NCBI GenBank assembly: GCA_003574685.1
Contig: QOCQ01000020.1
Coordinates: 1 to 64,000, forward strand
Length of the DNA stretch: 64,000 nucleotides
DNA from: Rhodospirillaceae bacterium SYSU D60007
GTDB taxonomy: Bacteria; Pseudomonadota; Alphaproteobacteria; Reyranellales; Reyranellaceae
Direction of reading: 5' to 3'
The notes below the pieces were generated by a model. That model saw nothing but the letters and a program-made list of their open reading frames with translations. It was not told where the DNA came from and searched no databases. Below are positions 1 through 9,330 of the stretch, piece by piece; within the stretch, counting starts at the first letter, position 1, and each line of letters begins with the position of its first letter. A program made the translations under genes and the position numbers.

Positions 1-2
1 TC

Positions 3-47
3 GCCAGTTTCGTCGTCGCCCGGCTCGACCTCACCCAACCGGGCTGA
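3..47 (+). pseudogene. C-terminal end of an unknown CDS, possibly IS transposase
   Basis: The window opens inside a reading frame that gives ASFVVARLDLTQPG and then TGA. Only the last 14 codons are visible, so no family can be assigned. Two direct repeats follow directly, as at the end of an insertion sequence, so a transposase C-terminus is the favoured guess. Sequence left of the window would settle it. Confidence 0.3.
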
Positions 48-52
48 CAGGT

Positions 53-91
53 GTCCACCATGTCTCCGTACACCCGTCCACCATGTCCCCG
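53..91. repeat. Two tandem repeats, probable insertion-sequence end
   Basis: GTCCACCATGTCYCCG occurs at 53-68 and again at 76-91, a period of 23 bases, just after the stop of the partial upstream frame. Repeated motifs of this type inside the ends are known for IS21-like and related integrase-core elements. That assignment is inference from pattern alone. Confidence 0.4.
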
Positions 92-100
92 GACAAAACA

Positions 101-117
101 ACAGGCTCACCATGAAG
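101..117. repeat. Half copy of the TTCGACAAGCTCACCATGAAG repeat family
   Basis: ACAGGCTCACCATGAAG matches the right arm end of the inverted repeats at 31517, 35136 and 38091. The left arm is missing and the putative IS end lies in its place, so the insertion may have landed in or beside a copy. Confidence 0.4.
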
Positions 118-127
118 GTTTTTACTG

Positions 128-757
128 TTAGCGTGGGTCGTCGGGGCGGCGCATGGGCCAGACGTTGTTGGCCGTCGTGTATTCGCTGTAACCCAACCGG
201 GCGACCGGCCGGAAGGCGGCAACGTCGACGCGGCCGTCCTTGATGACCGACTCGTCGATATGCACGCCGACCACCTGGCCCAGCACCATCGAGCCGGCGC
301 TTTTCTCGCGGCCGGGCTCGATCGGCAGCTCGATGGTCTTCCACCAGATGCATTCCAGGGCGACGGGCGACTCGGCCACCCGCGGCGCCTTCACGTAGCG
401 GCACAGCGCCGGCGTCAGGCCAGCCTCCTTCATCTCGTCAATGCCGTGGGCAAACATGGCGGTGGTGACGTTCATCCGCTCCTTCAGGTCCTCGCTCACC
501 ATGTTCACCACGAACGCGCCGGTCGCCTCGGCGTTCATGCGCGAGTGCTTGGTCGGGTTATCGCCGTAAGTGCCGGTGATCGCGAAATAGACGATCGGCG
601 GGAACTCGCTGACCGCGTTGTAGAAGCTGTAGGGCGCGAGATTCACCCGTCCCTCGGGATCGACGGTCGAGATCCAGCCGATCGGCCGCGGCACGATCAG
701 CGATTTCAGCGGATCGGCCTTGAAGCCGTGATCCCTCTTGCGCGCGTCATAGAACAT
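128..757 (-). CDS. Flavin reductase family protein
   Basis: 209-aa protein starting MFYDARKRDHG. It fits the flavin-reductase-like FMN-binding family: a split-barrel fold with a basic N-terminal part (PLKSLIVPRPIGWISTVDPEGRVNLAPYSFYN) typical of its FMN-binding core, then FVVNMVSEDL. Members bind FMN and pass electrons from NAD(P)H to flavin or a partner oxygenase. The open frame extends further upstream, but that stretch overlaps the divergent SCO1 gene and lacks family character, so the ATG at 757 is chosen. Downstream, 3-prime, lies the putative IS end. Partner and substrate are unknown. Confidence 0.8.
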   Translation of the reverse strand: MFYDARKRDHGFKADPLKSLIVPRPIGWISTVDPEGRVNLAPYSFYNAVSEFPPIVYFAITGTYGDNPTKHSRMNAEATGAFVVNMVSEDLKERMNVTTAMFAHGIDEMKEAGLTPALCRYVKAPRVAESPVALECIWWKTIELPIEPGREKSAGSMVLGQVVGVHIDESVIKDGRVDVAAFRPVARLGYSEYTTANNVWPMRRPDDPR

Positions 758-887
758 CCGCAGCTTCCCCGGCCGTTTGTCACAGGTTGAAGCGAGATAA
801 GACAGAATTGACGGCTGCGGCAATACAGCCCTGCGATGGCCCTGCACCAGGCTTGCCGCGGCGGGACGCGCTCGCCATGTTGCGGCC

Positions 888-1472
888 ATGTCGCGTGCTG
901 CCAAGATCGCCCTCGCCGCCTGGATTGTGGTGCTCGTCGGCTTCGCCGGATGGGTCGTCGCGGATTTCACGCGCGATGACAGCGGCGCGCCGGCCATCGG
1001 CGGGCCGTTCACGCTGACGGACCATAACGGCAGGACCGTCACCGAGGCCGATTTCAAGGGCAAGCCGACCCTGATCTATTTCGGCTTCACCTACTGTCCC
1101 GACGTGTGCCCCACCTCGCTCCTGCTGATGCAGACCGCGGTCGAGCAGCTTGGCGAGGGCGCGGAACAGCGAATCAACATGGTGCTGATCACCGTGGACC
1201 CTGAGCGCGATACGCCGGCGGTGCTGAAGGACTATGTCGGCAATTTCGGACCCACCATGATCGGCCTGACCGGCACGCCCGAGCAGATCGCAAGGGTCGC
1301 CAAGGAGTTTCGCGTCTACTACCGCAAGGTGGAGAGCAAGGACGGCGCCCCCTACCTGATGGATCATTCGTCGATCTTCTACCTGCTCGACGCGCGCGGC
1401 CGGTTCGTCAGGCACTTCACGCACCAGAGCAAGGCAGAGGACCTAGCGGCTGCGCTCCGGCCGCTGCTATAG
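888..1472 (+). CDS. SCO1/SenC/PrrC family copper chaperone
   Basis: 194 aa, the usual length. An N-terminal membrane anchor (about residues 7-25) is followed by a periplasmic thioredoxin-like domain. The copper ligands are visible: Cys70 and Cys74 in CPDVC and His160 in MDHSS. SCO proteins deliver copper to the CuA centre of cytochrome c oxidase, or act as redox sensors. No oxidase genes lie nearby, so this copy is orphaned. It is transcribed divergently from the flavin reductase gene. Confidence 0.92.
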   Translation: MSRAAKIALAAWIVVLVGFAGWVVADFTRDDSGAPAIGGPFTLTDHNGRTVTEADFKGKPTLIYFGFTYCPDVCPTSLLLMQTAVEQLGEGAEQRINMVLITVDPERDTPAVLKDYVGNFGPTMIGLTGTPEQIARVAKEFRVYYRKVESKDGAPYLMDHSSIFYLLDARGRFVRHFTHQSKAEDLAAALRPLL

Positions 1473-1628
1473 CGGAAGCTCTTTTCTCCACAATGCCTTG
1501 AATCTGCTGCAATTTCTTCATTGTGCGCCGCAAAATTGCCTGTGACATCAGGGAAAAGTCAGATACACTGACCGGGAAATGAGCGCTTGTTCTGGCCGCT
1601 CAGGCCCGGCGCGCAACCTGAAAGCCCA

Positions 1629-2858
1629 ATGCTCTACTCCCTCTACATCGCCAATCGACAGCTCTCGCAGCCCGTGCGCTGGGCCGCCGACATGATCGAG
1701 GAATTCTACGGCAGCCCCAGCAACCCGATGTCGGCGACATGGTTCGGCAAGTCGGTTGCGGCGGGTGCCGAGATCGTCTCGCGGCTGACCCGAAACTACG
1801 GCAAGCCGGCCTTCGGGCTGTCCACCACGATGGTCGATGGCCGGGAAGTCGCGGTCAACGAAGAGATCGTCCTGCGCAAGCCGTTCTGCCAGCTTGTCCG
1901 GTTCCACCGCGACCTGCGTGGCCTGCCGCCGCGCAACGATCCCAAAGTGCTGCTGGTGGCGCCGATGTCCGGCCACTTCGCCACGCTGCTGCGCGGCACG
2001 GTGGAGGCGCTGCTGCACGACCACGAGGTGTACATCACCGACTGGACCGATGCGCGCGAGGTGCCGCTGACGGACGGCAACTTCGATCTCGACGATTATA
2101 TCGACTATGTGATCGCGTTCCTGCGCTACATCGGACCGGGCGCGCATGCCATCGCGGTCTGCCAGCCATCGGTGCCGGTGATGGGCGCCGCCTCGCTGAT
2201 GGCCGCCGCCGACGATCCCATGCAGCCGCGCAGCATCACCCTGATGGGGGGCCCGATCGATACCCGCATCAGCCCGACCGTGCCCAACGATCTGGCGATG
2301 CGCAATTCGATGATGTGGTTCCGCCAGAGCATGGTGACGTCCGTGCCGTGGGGCTTCCCGGGGTTCCTGCGCCGCGTCTATCCCGGCTTCATGCAGCTCA
2401 CCAGCTTCATCACCATGAACCTCGACCGGCATATCAACGCCCACATGCGCCAGTTCGAGCATCTGGTGAAGGGCGACGGCGATTCGGCGGAAGCCCACCG
2501 GCGATTCTACGACGAATATCTCGCGGTGATGGACCTGACGGCCGAATTCTATCTGCAGACCGTGCAGGTCGTCTTCAAGGAACACCGGCTGCCGCGCGGC
2601 GTCTGGGTTTCGCGTGGCCGCCCGGTCGAGCCGGCCGCGATCTCACGGTCCGCCCTGATGACCGTCGAAGGCGAGCTGGACGACATTTCCGGGCTGGGCC
2701 AGACCCGGGCCGCGCACGGGCTGACGCCCAATATTCCCGCAAGCCGGCACGTGCACTACGAGCAAAAGGCCGTCGGCCACTACGGCATCTTCAACGGCCG
2801 CCGCTGGCGCGAGCAGATCATGCCGCGCGTGCGCGACTTCATCCGCGCCAACGCCTGA
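1629..2858 (+). CDS. phaZ: Intracellular polyhydroxyalkanoate depolymerase
   Basis: 409 aa with the PhaZ (intracellular PHB depolymerase) signature from MLYSLYIANRQLSQPVRWAAD through HFATLLRGTVEALL, VYITDWTDAREVPL and a histidine-rich C-terminus (VGHYGIFNGRRW). No signal peptide is seen, which fits the cytosolic enzyme that mobilises native PHB granules. The nucleophile position reads AVCQPSVPV, giving Cys178 where lipases have serine, as established for the Ralstonia PhaZa1 type. An upstream in-frame start at 1587 exists, but the family begins at MLYSLY. No other PHB genes are in the window. Confidence 0.92.
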   Translation: MLYSLYIANRQLSQPVRWAADMIEEFYGSPSNPMSATWFGKSVAAGAEIVSRLTRNYGKPAFGLSTTMVDGREVAVNEEIVLRKPFCQLVRFHRDLRGLPPRNDPKVLLVAPMSGHFATLLRGTVEALLHDHEVYITDWTDAREVPLTDGNFDLDDYIDYVIAFLRYIGPGAHAIAVCQPSVPVMGAASLMAAADDPMQPRSITLMGGPIDTRISPTVPNDLAMRNSMMWFRQSMVTSVPWGFPGFLRRVYPGFMQLTSFITMNLDRHINAHMRQFEHLVKGDGDSAEAHRRFYDEYLAVMDLTAEFYLQTVQVVFKEHRLPRGVWVSRGRPVEPAAISRSALMTVEGELDDISGLGQTRAAHGLTPNIPASRHVHYEQKAVGHYGIFNGRRWREQIMPRVRDFIRANA

Positions 2859-2861
2859 TCC

Positions 2862-4439
2862 CTATTTTGGCGGCTTGTCGGTAAATTTGGGCGGCGGGTT
2901 GCGGCCGAGGCATTCTGGCGCGCGCGTCGGATCCGGCGTCTCGATGAAGCCGGCCAGCAGCTCTTCGGCGCAGGCGTCGTTGGCCGTGACGGCATGGCCC
3001 ATGGCGCGGAACTCGACCAGTCGCGCATTGGGCAGATGGCGCCGCGCCGCTTCCGCCCAACCGGTGGGTGTGAGCCAGTCATAGGCACCGCTCAGCAGGA
3101 GTGCCGGGACGGGGCTGCGCACCGGCTGCTTTTCCGCCGGATCGGCCGATGGCACACGCCAGACCGGACACAGGGCGGGACCGGTGTTCACGCGCGCCAC
3201 AAGCCCGTAGATGCCGGCGCCGGCAATCGCGCGCTCCCGCGCTGCGGCGTCAAGAAAGGCGGTCGTCTCCCGGCATTCGACCGAGTAGTAGAGACCCGCC
3301 ATCTGCTCAATGGGTGTATCGACGACGCCGCCCTCGCTCTGCTCGAGCGCCTCGGCGAACACCGTCAAGGGGGCATAGTCGCCACGCGCAGCGCGGGCGA
3401 TCGTCGCCGGCAGCCTGCCCACATCGGAACCGCCATCGCGCATGACGTGCAGCAGGATCAGCAATGCCTTGGTGCCGTCCACCGTGGCGATGACGCGCCT
3501 GCCACCCAGCTTCAGGCGCAGCCGCACCGGCCGCTGGTCGAAGCGCGCGACCAGCGTTTCCAGATCGCGCCGCAAACCAGGATATTTGCCGGCGCACCAG
3601 GCATCGCGCGCACAATCCTCGAACAGCCGATCGAAGGCATGCCGGGCGGCATCGACCTCGTCCTGATCGCCGTTGACCTGCGGGGGGTACACGGAATCGA
3701 GAACCGCTGCGCGCACCAGCGCCGGGTGCCGTCGCATCACCTCCAGCGCCCAGCGCGTGCCGTAGCTGACACCATAGAGGTTGATCTTCGCCAGCCGCAG
3801 CCCACGCGCGAGATCGGCCACATCGTCGGCCAGGGCGGGGGTGTTGTACTGCGCCAGATCGATGCCGCGGCGCTCCAGCGCAGCGCGGCATTTCAGCATC
3901 GCCTGCCGCTCGTCCTCGACGGCATCGAAGCGGCCGTTCAGGCGTGACAGCATCGATCGCGGGCTGGCAAGATCGTCGCACTGCAGGGCCGGCCGCGAGA
4001 GCTGCGCGCCGCGCTGGCCGATGAAGATGAAATCGCGGTTGCGGCGCAGCGCGGCGGTCGAACGCCACCAGTCGCCATCCTTCAGGGGATCGACGCCCGG
4101 CGCCGCCGCGGCCAGCGGTGCCTCGCCGGGTCCGCCGGAGAGATAGACCACCGGATCCGGCTGCGGGTGCGGACCGGTGGATCTGAGGACTGCGACCGGC
4201 AGGCGGATGGAACGGCCCTGCGGCATCGCCCGGTTCTCCGGCACGCTCAGCGCATAGCATTGCGCACTCGCGCCGCGCGGCGCCTTGAACCAGCATTTCT
4301 GCGGCTCCAGCCGGGGCAGCCTGTCCTGCGCGGCGGCCGGCAGCGCAGAGCCTGCCACCAGGACGCCGGCCAGCCCGATCCCCGCTGCAAGGACACCGTG
4401 AATAAAACTTGTCCTTACGTTAGTTCCATTTAGTTGCAT
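2862..4439 (-). CDS. Exported alpha/beta hydrolase, TAP-like
   Basis: 525 aa with a clear signal peptide (hydrophobic residues 15-36, cleavage near AAAQ). Next come an alpha/beta-hydrolase core with SGGPGEA (about 101-107, oxyanion region), the nucleophile elbow GVSYG (Ser225) and a TAP-like C-terminal domain holding AYDWLTP and MGHAV, which supply the probable Asp and His of the triad. Such proteins are secreted prolyl/tripeptidyl peptidase-like or esterase enzymes. The substrate is not predictable. The start at 4439 is chosen for the signal peptide, and longer upstream frames have no family support. It converges on phaZ, with 3 bases between the stops. Confidence 0.85.
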   Translation of the reverse strand: MQLNGTNVRTSFIHGVLAAGIGLAGVLVAGSALPAAAQDRLPRLEPQKCWFKAPRGASAQCYALSVPENRAMPQGRSIRLPVAVLRSTGPHPQPDPVVYLSGGPGEAPLAAAAPGVDPLKDGDWWRSTAALRRNRDFIFIGQRGAQLSRPALQCDDLASPRSMLSRLNGRFDAVEDERQAMLKCRAALERRGIDLAQYNTPALADDVADLARGLRLAKINLYGVSYGTRWALEVMRRHPALVRAAVLDSVYPPQVNGDQDEVDAARHAFDRLFEDCARDAWCAGKYPGLRRDLETLVARFDQRPVRLRLKLGGRRVIATVDGTKALLILLHVMRDGGSDVGRLPATIARAARGDYAPLTVFAEALEQSEGGVVDTPIEQMAGLYYSVECRETTAFLDAAARERAIAGAGIYGLVARVNTGPALCPVWRVPSADPAEKQPVRSPVPALLLSGAYDWLTPTGWAEAARRHLPNARLVEFRAMGHAVTANDACAEELLAGFIETPDPTRAPECLGRNPPPKFTDKPPK

Positions 4440-4497
4440 ATGCACAGGATACTCGCCAGAGGTGCGGTTTGGCAGGCCCGGATCAGGGAGAGACAGC

Positions 4498-5733
4498 ATG
4501 CGGCGCAGTTGGTGGATACCGGTGATCTGTGGCGCCGTCATTCTTACCATCGGCATGGGCGCCCGCCAAAGCTTTGGCATCTTTCAGAAGCCGATTGCAG
4601 CGGACTTGCAGGTTGGCCGCGAGCTGTGGTCGTTCGGCAATGCGCTCTCCATGCTGCTGATGGGCGTGTTCGCACCGTTTGTCGGCGGCGTCGAGCGCCG
4701 TTTCGGGGTAGCGCGCACGGTCGCCGCCGGCGGCGTGCTGTACGTGGCCGGCATGGTGATGATCGGGCTCGCCACCGAAGGGGTACTGCTGACCTTGGGC
4801 AATGCGCTGACCGGCATCGGCATGGCGGCCGCCGGCTTCGGGCCGATCTTTGCCGTGATCAACCGGGCTGCGCCAGTCGGCAAGAAGTCGCTGGCGCTGG
4901 GCATCACCACCGCCGGCGGCTCGTTCGGCCAGTTCGCGGTGGTGCCGTTTGCCAGCATCCTGCTGGATCGCACAGCCGACTGGCATGCCACCATCCTGAT
5001 CCTGACCGCGGTATCGGCCGTGATGATCCCGCTGGCGCTGGGTCTGCGCGAGAATAAGGCGGCGGCGCCGGCTGCCGGATCAGCCGCTCCGCAGGGGCTG
5101 CGCGCGGCACTGGCCGAGGCGTTCGCCACCCCCGGATTCTGGCTGCTGACCTTCGGCTTCTTCGTCTGCGGGTTTCACGTCTCGTTCGTGGGCCTGCACC
5201 TGCCGCCCTACATCTCCGACAAGGGGATTGGACTGACATTGCTGGGCCGCGCGATTTCGCCCACGGAGCTGGGCGGCTGGGCGATTGCGTTCGTCGGCCT
5301 GTTCAATATCGCGGGCGCCATCCTGTGGGGCTGGCTGGGCGGCCGCCACCGGCGCAAGGACATGCTGGCGCTGCTCTATTTCCTGCGGGCACTGGCGTTC
5401 ATCGGCTTCCTCGCCCTGCCCCTGTCGGCCGGCTCGATCCTGCTGTTCGCAGCCACCCTGGGCTTCCTCTGGCTGGGCACGGTGCCGCTCACCAGCGGGC
5501 TGGTGGCCTTCATGTTCGGCCCGACCTACATGTCGATGCTCTATGGCATCGTGTTCTTCAGCCATCAGGTGGGCAGCTTCCTCGGCGGCTGGGGCGGCGG
5601 CCGCCTGTACGATCTCCAGGGCAACTATGACCTGATGTGGTGGATCTCGATCGGGTTGGGGCTGTTCGCGGCGCTGATCAACTGGCCCATCCGCGAGGTG
5701 CCGGTGGCCCGCCTTGCCCCGCGGCCGGCCTAG
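4498..5733 (+). CDS. Major facilitator superfamily transporter
   Basis: 411 aa, roughly twelve hydrophobic segments, beginning MRRSWWIPVICGAVILTIGMGARQSFGIF. This resembles the monocarboxylate/oxalate-formate-like MFS branch. A good ribosome site (AGGGAGAGA) sits just before the ATG at 4498, so the upstream in-frame start at 4462 is rejected. The substrate is not predictable. It is divergent from the exported hydrolase. Confidence 0.88.
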   Translation: MRRSWWIPVICGAVILTIGMGARQSFGIFQKPIAADLQVGRELWSFGNALSMLLMGVFAPFVGGVERRFGVARTVAAGGVLYVAGMVMIGLATEGVLLTLGNALTGIGMAAAGFGPIFAVINRAAPVGKKSLALGITTAGGSFGQFAVVPFASILLDRTADWHATILILTAVSAVMIPLALGLRENKAAAPAAGSAAPQGLRAALAEAFATPGFWLLTFGFFVCGFHVSFVGLHLPPYISDKGIGLTLLGRAISPTELGGWAIAFVGLFNIAGAILWGWLGGRHRRKDMLALLYFLRALAFIGFLALPLSAGSILLFAATLGFLWLGTVPLTSGLVAFMFGPTYMSMLYGIVFFSHQVGSFLGGWGGGRLYDLQGNYDLMWWISIGLGLFAALINWPIREVPVARLAPRPA

Positions 5734-5747
5734 GCGGTACTCGCGGC

Positions 5748-5879
5748 ATGACGGGTCCGGGCATCCTTCTCGTCTCCCTCGCCGGTGCCGGAATCTTGCT
5801 GGCGCTGACGGCCGCGTGGCTCTGGATCACGCACGGCGGCACCATCCTGCTCGACGCCGTGCAGGCCTTCTGCTTCTGA
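5748..5879 (+). CDS. Small single-helix membrane protein
   Basis: 43 aa, starting MTGPGILLVSLAGAGILL, with one hydrophobic helix and ending AFCF. It begins 14 bases after the MFS stop, so it may be a co-transcribed accessory peptide. No family recognised. It could be a chance frame in GC-rich DNA. Confidence 0.4.
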   Translation: MTGPGILLVSLAGAGILLALTAAWLWITHGGTILLDAVQAFCF

Positions 5880-5888
5880 GAACAGCCA

Positions 5889-6656
5889 CTACACCGTCTG
5901 GCCACCATCGATGACCATGGCGTGCCCGACGACGAAGGCGGCTGCATCGGAGCACAGCCAGATGACGGCCGCGGCTATTTCCTCGGGCTTGCCCATCCGG
6001 CCGACCGGCTCCTGCGCGATCACCCGCTCGCGCCCCTCGGACGTGCCCCCGCTGAAGCGGTCCATCATCGGCGTGTCAATGATGCCGGGGCAAACGACGT
6101 TCACGCGGATGTTCGACTTCGCGTAGTCGAGGGCGGTCGCCTTGGAGAGACCGATGATTCCGAACTTCGCGGCGCAATATGCGGCCTGACCCGCAATGCC
6201 TTTGACCCCGGCGCCTGAGGAGGTGTTCACGATCACGCCGCCCCCTTGCTTCAGCATCAAGGGAATTTCGTACTTCATGCACAGGAACGTGCTGCGAAGG
6301 TTCACGCGCAGGATGCGGTCCCACTCCTTCTCCGTGAGATCGGCCATCGCCGTTATCGGCTGTTCGGAGCCCGCGTTGTTGAAGGCAAAATGGAGGTGCC
6401 CGAACGCTTCCACCCCCCTGTCCAGGGCCGCCTTGACGTCTTCGGCGCGCGTCACATCACACCTGACGGCGAGCGCCCGCCTGCCGAGTTCCTCGATCAT
6501 CCGGGCAGTTTCCTGATTGCCCTGCTCCGAAACATCGGCGACCACCACGTTGGCGCCCTCGCGAGCGAACGCCAGCGCCGCAGCGCGTCCTATCCCGTTC
6601 GCTGCCCCGGTCACAAAGGCGACCTTCCCGGTAAAGCTCCCGTTCTCATTCGCCAT
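5889..6656 (-). CDS. Short-chain dehydrogenase/reductase
   Basis: 255 aa classical SDR: cofactor motif TGAANGIG near the N-terminus, NNAG, the active-site serine in NTSSGAG, and YCAAK carrying the catalytic Tyr-x3-Lys. It ends VVGHAMVIDGGQTV as usual. AGGAG precedes two adjacent ATGs, and spacing favours the second (6656). It is the last gene of a same-strand run with the molybdo-hydroxylase genes, suggesting it oxidises or reduces an alcohol/carbonyl linked to the aldehyde substrate. The specific substrate is unknown. Confidence 0.9.
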   Translation of the reverse strand: MANENGSFTGKVAFVTGAANGIGRAAALAFAREGANVVVADVSEQGNQETARMIEELGRRALAVRCDVTRAEDVKAALDRGVEAFGHLHFAFNNAGSEQPITAMADLTEKEWDRILRVNLRSTFLCMKYEIPLMLKQGGGVIVNTSSGAGVKGIAGQAAYCAAKFGIIGLSKATALDYAKSNIRVNVVCPGIIDTPMMDRFSGGTSEGRERVIAQEPVGRMGKPEEIAAAVIWLCSDAAAFVVGHAMVIDGGQTV

Positions 6657-6687
6657 CATCCGCTCCTGTTCGCCTTGCTCCCCGCTG

Positions 6688-7164
6688 CTATGGGAGAAGC
6701 TCGATGTGAAGGTCGAATTTCCCACGCATCCGCAACGGGGCGATGTCGCCGTCGATCCGGCCGAGGCGGATCAGTCCGCGTGAGTAGCGGTAGTCCGCAT
6801 AGAAGAACGCCAGATTTCCCCACGGAGCGTAGTAGGCGAGGTCGCCCGGCCGCTCGTTATCAAACGGGCCGCTGCCTTCTTCCGTCAGCTTGCGCGGCAG
6901 GTAAGCGATCTTCTCGTTGGTTGAGTAATCGTCGATCGTGAGATCGAGCGGCAGCATGGAAGCAAAATCACGCGCCGACGGGTTGTCGTAGAGCGTGGCA
7001 GTCATGCTCGCCCCATTGAACTCGATGCGTATTTTCACGCTCATTGGCCTTGACCGGGTGTTGCGTTCCGGCGTTTGCCCGAGTGCAAGTCGCGTCAGGA
7101 GCGCGCTGGCAACGATTGCGCCGAGCGCCGCTCGACGGCCTGGCATGGTGCATTGCGATATCAT
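6688..7164 (-). CDS. Exported cyclophilin-like fold protein
   Basis: 158 aa. The C-terminal 118 residues (MSVKIRIEFNGASMTATLYDNPSARDF, PFDNERPGDLAYYAPWGNLAFFY) match the cyclophilin-like family that shares the barrel of peptidyl-prolyl isomerases but is not a proven isomerase. The N-terminus carries GRRAALG followed by a hydrophobic stretch ending in ALGQ, a probable Tat or Sec leader. It lies 33 bases after the Mo-subunit gene, so it is probably a periplasmic partner of the oxidoreductase. Confidence 0.75.
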   Translation of the reverse strand: MISQCTMPGRRAALGAIVASALLTRLALGQTPERNTRSRPMSVKIRIEFNGASMTATLYDNPSARDFASMLPLDLTIDDYSTNEKIAYLPRKLTEEGSGPFDNERPGDLAYYAPWGNLAFFYADYRYSRGLIRLGRIDGDIAPLRMRGKFDLHIELLP

Positions 7165-7197
7165 GTCACAACACCCGATCGACGCGCATCGTTTCGC

Positions 7198-9330
7198 TCA
7201 CAGAAGCTTGTCGGGCGTGATCGGCAGTTCGCGGATTCGCTTGCCGGTAGCGTGGAAGATGGCGTTGGCGATGGCCGGCGCGACTCCCACTATCGCGATC
7301 TCGCCGACACCCTTCACGCCAAGCGGGTTCACGTGTGGATCGTCCTCCTCGACGAAGATCACGTCCATGAGTGACGGCGCGTCGGCATGAACAGGCACCG
7401 CGTATTCGGCGAAGTTGGCGTTCGGAACGCGCCCATTGCGGCCGTCCACCACCGAATGCTCCATGAGTGCCATGCCGATGCCGCCGATCATGCCGCCGAT
7501 GCACTGGCTGCGGGCGGTCTTTGGGTTGACGATGCGGCCGGCCCCGTACGCGCCGACGATGCGCCGCACCCGCGTTTCGCCGAGATCCGGATCAACAGCG
7601 ACCTCGGCGAACACCGCGCCGAAGGCATGCATCGAGAATCGCTGGCTCGCATCGCCCGGCTGCACGTCCACCGACGCCTCGACGGGCTGACCGAGGCGCC
7701 GCATGGCCTCGGTGACGTCATTGGCGCCACCGCGTGTGAGCGCGTCCTCCCGCGCCTTGCGGCAGGCGGCCTGCACGGCGCTGCCGACGCTCGCCATCGT
7801 CATCGACCCGCCGTGCACGGGCGCCCTCGGCAGCCGGGTGTCGCCGAGAGTGAACTTCACCCGCTCGATCGGCAGGCCCAGTATATCGGATGCGACCTGT
7901 GTCATGGATGTCCATGTGCCCGGCCCCATGTCGCTTGATGCGCTCCTCACCTCGGCGGTGCCGTCCGGCAGTAGCCGGGCCATAGCCGATGCGGGTGCGT
8001 AGTTCATGGGGTAGGTGGCGGTCGCCATGCCCCAGCCGATCAGCCAGCGCCCATCGCGCATCGAGCGCGACGCGGCGGTGCGCCGGCTCCAGCCGAAGCG
8101 CTCCGCCGCCACCCGGTAGCATTCGCGCGTCGAGCGGCTTGAGAATGGCAACCTCTTGAATTCATCCTGCTCGGGCTCGTTGCGCAGGCGCAGCTCGACC
8201 GGATCGACACCTAGCGCGACCGCGAGCTCGTCTATGGCGGATTCAAGTGCGAAGATGCCGCTCGCCTCGCCAGGAGCGCGCATATACGTCGGCGTGTGCA
8301 CGTTCATGCGCGCGATTCGATGGCGCGTGTAGACGTTCGGGCACGAATGCAGGAACCGGCTCGCGTTGAGAAGCGCCTCCGAAAACTCCTCGTAGGTGGA
8401 GGTCTCTTGATAGCCGTCGTGCAGGAGAGCCGCGAGGCGCCCGTCGCGGGAAGCGCCGAGGGCGACGCGCTGAACCGTGTGCGGACGATACCCCACGCCG
8501 TAGTACATCTCGCGCCGCGACAGCATCACCTTGACCGGGCGCCTGGCGACGCGCGCGCCCAGCGCCGCCAGCGTCACGTGCGGCCACGTGCGCAGCCCCG
8601 AGCCGAAGGCCCCGCCGACAAAGGGCGAAACGACGCGGACGTTCTCGGCCGGGATGCCAAACACGGCGGCGATCTCGTCGGCGACATTGTGCACCCACTG
8701 AGTCTTGTCCCAGAGCGTCAGGCGATCGCCATCCCAGGCCGCGATGGTGGCATGCATCTCGACGGGATTGTGGTTCTCGCGCGGAATCACGTAGGTGTAG
8801 TCTACCTTGACCTCAGCGGCGGCGAGCGCTCCTTCGGGGTCGCCGCGCCGAGTCTCGGGTGGCCGGACCTGTCCCTGGTCGTTCTTCTGCGTCGGCAGAA
8901 CCGGCTCGATGCGCTCAATGTCTGTGGTTCCGGTTTCGGACGTGTAGGAGACGCGCACCAGGGTCGCCGCATGGTTCGCCTGTTCGAGCGTCTCGGCGAT
9001 CACGAGGGCGATCGGCTGACCCTGATGATTCACCTGGTCGTCCTGGAGCATGTGCAAGCGCTCGCCGACATCAGGGTCCGGGGCGCCCTTGTGCGGTCGA
9101 TAGGCAAGACGCGGCGCATTGCGGTGGGTCAGGACGGCGACGACGCCGGCTGCGCGTTCGGCCGCCACACTGTTGATGGAGGCAATGCGGCCATGGGCGA
9201 TTGTGCTCCGTACGATGGCGCCGTGCGCCAAGCCTGGTACCTCGAACTCTGCCGCGTACGTAGCGCGGCCAGTTACCTTCTGGCGGCCATCGACACGGCT
9301 GACGGGTTGTCCGATCAATGCGGTGGTCAT
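7198..9330 (-). CDS. Aldehyde/xanthine oxidase family, molybdenum-binding subunit (PaoC-like)
   Basis: 710 aa, the large subunit of a three-subunit molybdo-flavo-iron enzyme. It opens MTTALIGQPVSRVDGRQKVTGRATYAAE, contains the GGAFGSGL cofactor loop and ends with GVKGVGEIAIVG, whose Glu is the catalytic base of the xanthine oxidase family. The start is set by a 4-base ATGA overlap with the FAD-subunit stop. The gene order FeS-FAD-Mo and the exported FeS subunit point to a periplasmic aldehyde oxidoreductase like E. coli PaoABC. The aldehyde is unknown. Confidence 0.92.
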   Translation of the reverse strand: MTTALIGQPVSRVDGRQKVTGRATYAAEFEVPGLAHGAIVRSTIAHGRIASINSVAAERAAGVVAVLTHRNAPRLAYRPHKGAPDPDVGERLHMLQDDQVNHQGQPIALVIAETLEQANHAATLVRVSYTSETGTTDIERIEPVLPTQKNDQGQVRPPETRRGDPEGALAAAEVKVDYTYVIPRENHNPVEMHATIAAWDGDRLTLWDKTQWVHNVADEIAAVFGIPAENVRVVSPFVGGAFGSGLRTWPHVTLAALGARVARRPVKVMLSRREMYYGVGYRPHTVQRVALGASRDGRLAALLHDGYQETSTYEEFSEALLNASRFLHSCPNVYTRHRIARMNVHTPTYMRAPGEASGIFALESAIDELAVALGVDPVELRLRNEPEQDEFKRLPFSSRSTRECYRVAAERFGWSRRTAASRSMRDGRWLIGWGMATATYPMNYAPASAMARLLPDGTAEVRSASSDMGPGTWTSMTQVASDILGLPIERVKFTLGDTRLPRAPVHGGSMTMASVGSAVQAACRKAREDALTRGGANDVTEAMRRLGQPVEASVDVQPGDASQRFSMHAFGAVFAEVAVDPDLGETRVRRIVGAYGAGRIVNPKTARSQCIGGMIGGIGMALMEHSVVDGRNGRVPNANFAEYAVPVHADAPSLMDVIFVEEDDPHVNPLGVKGVGEIAIVGVAPAIANAIFHATGKRIRELPITPDKLL

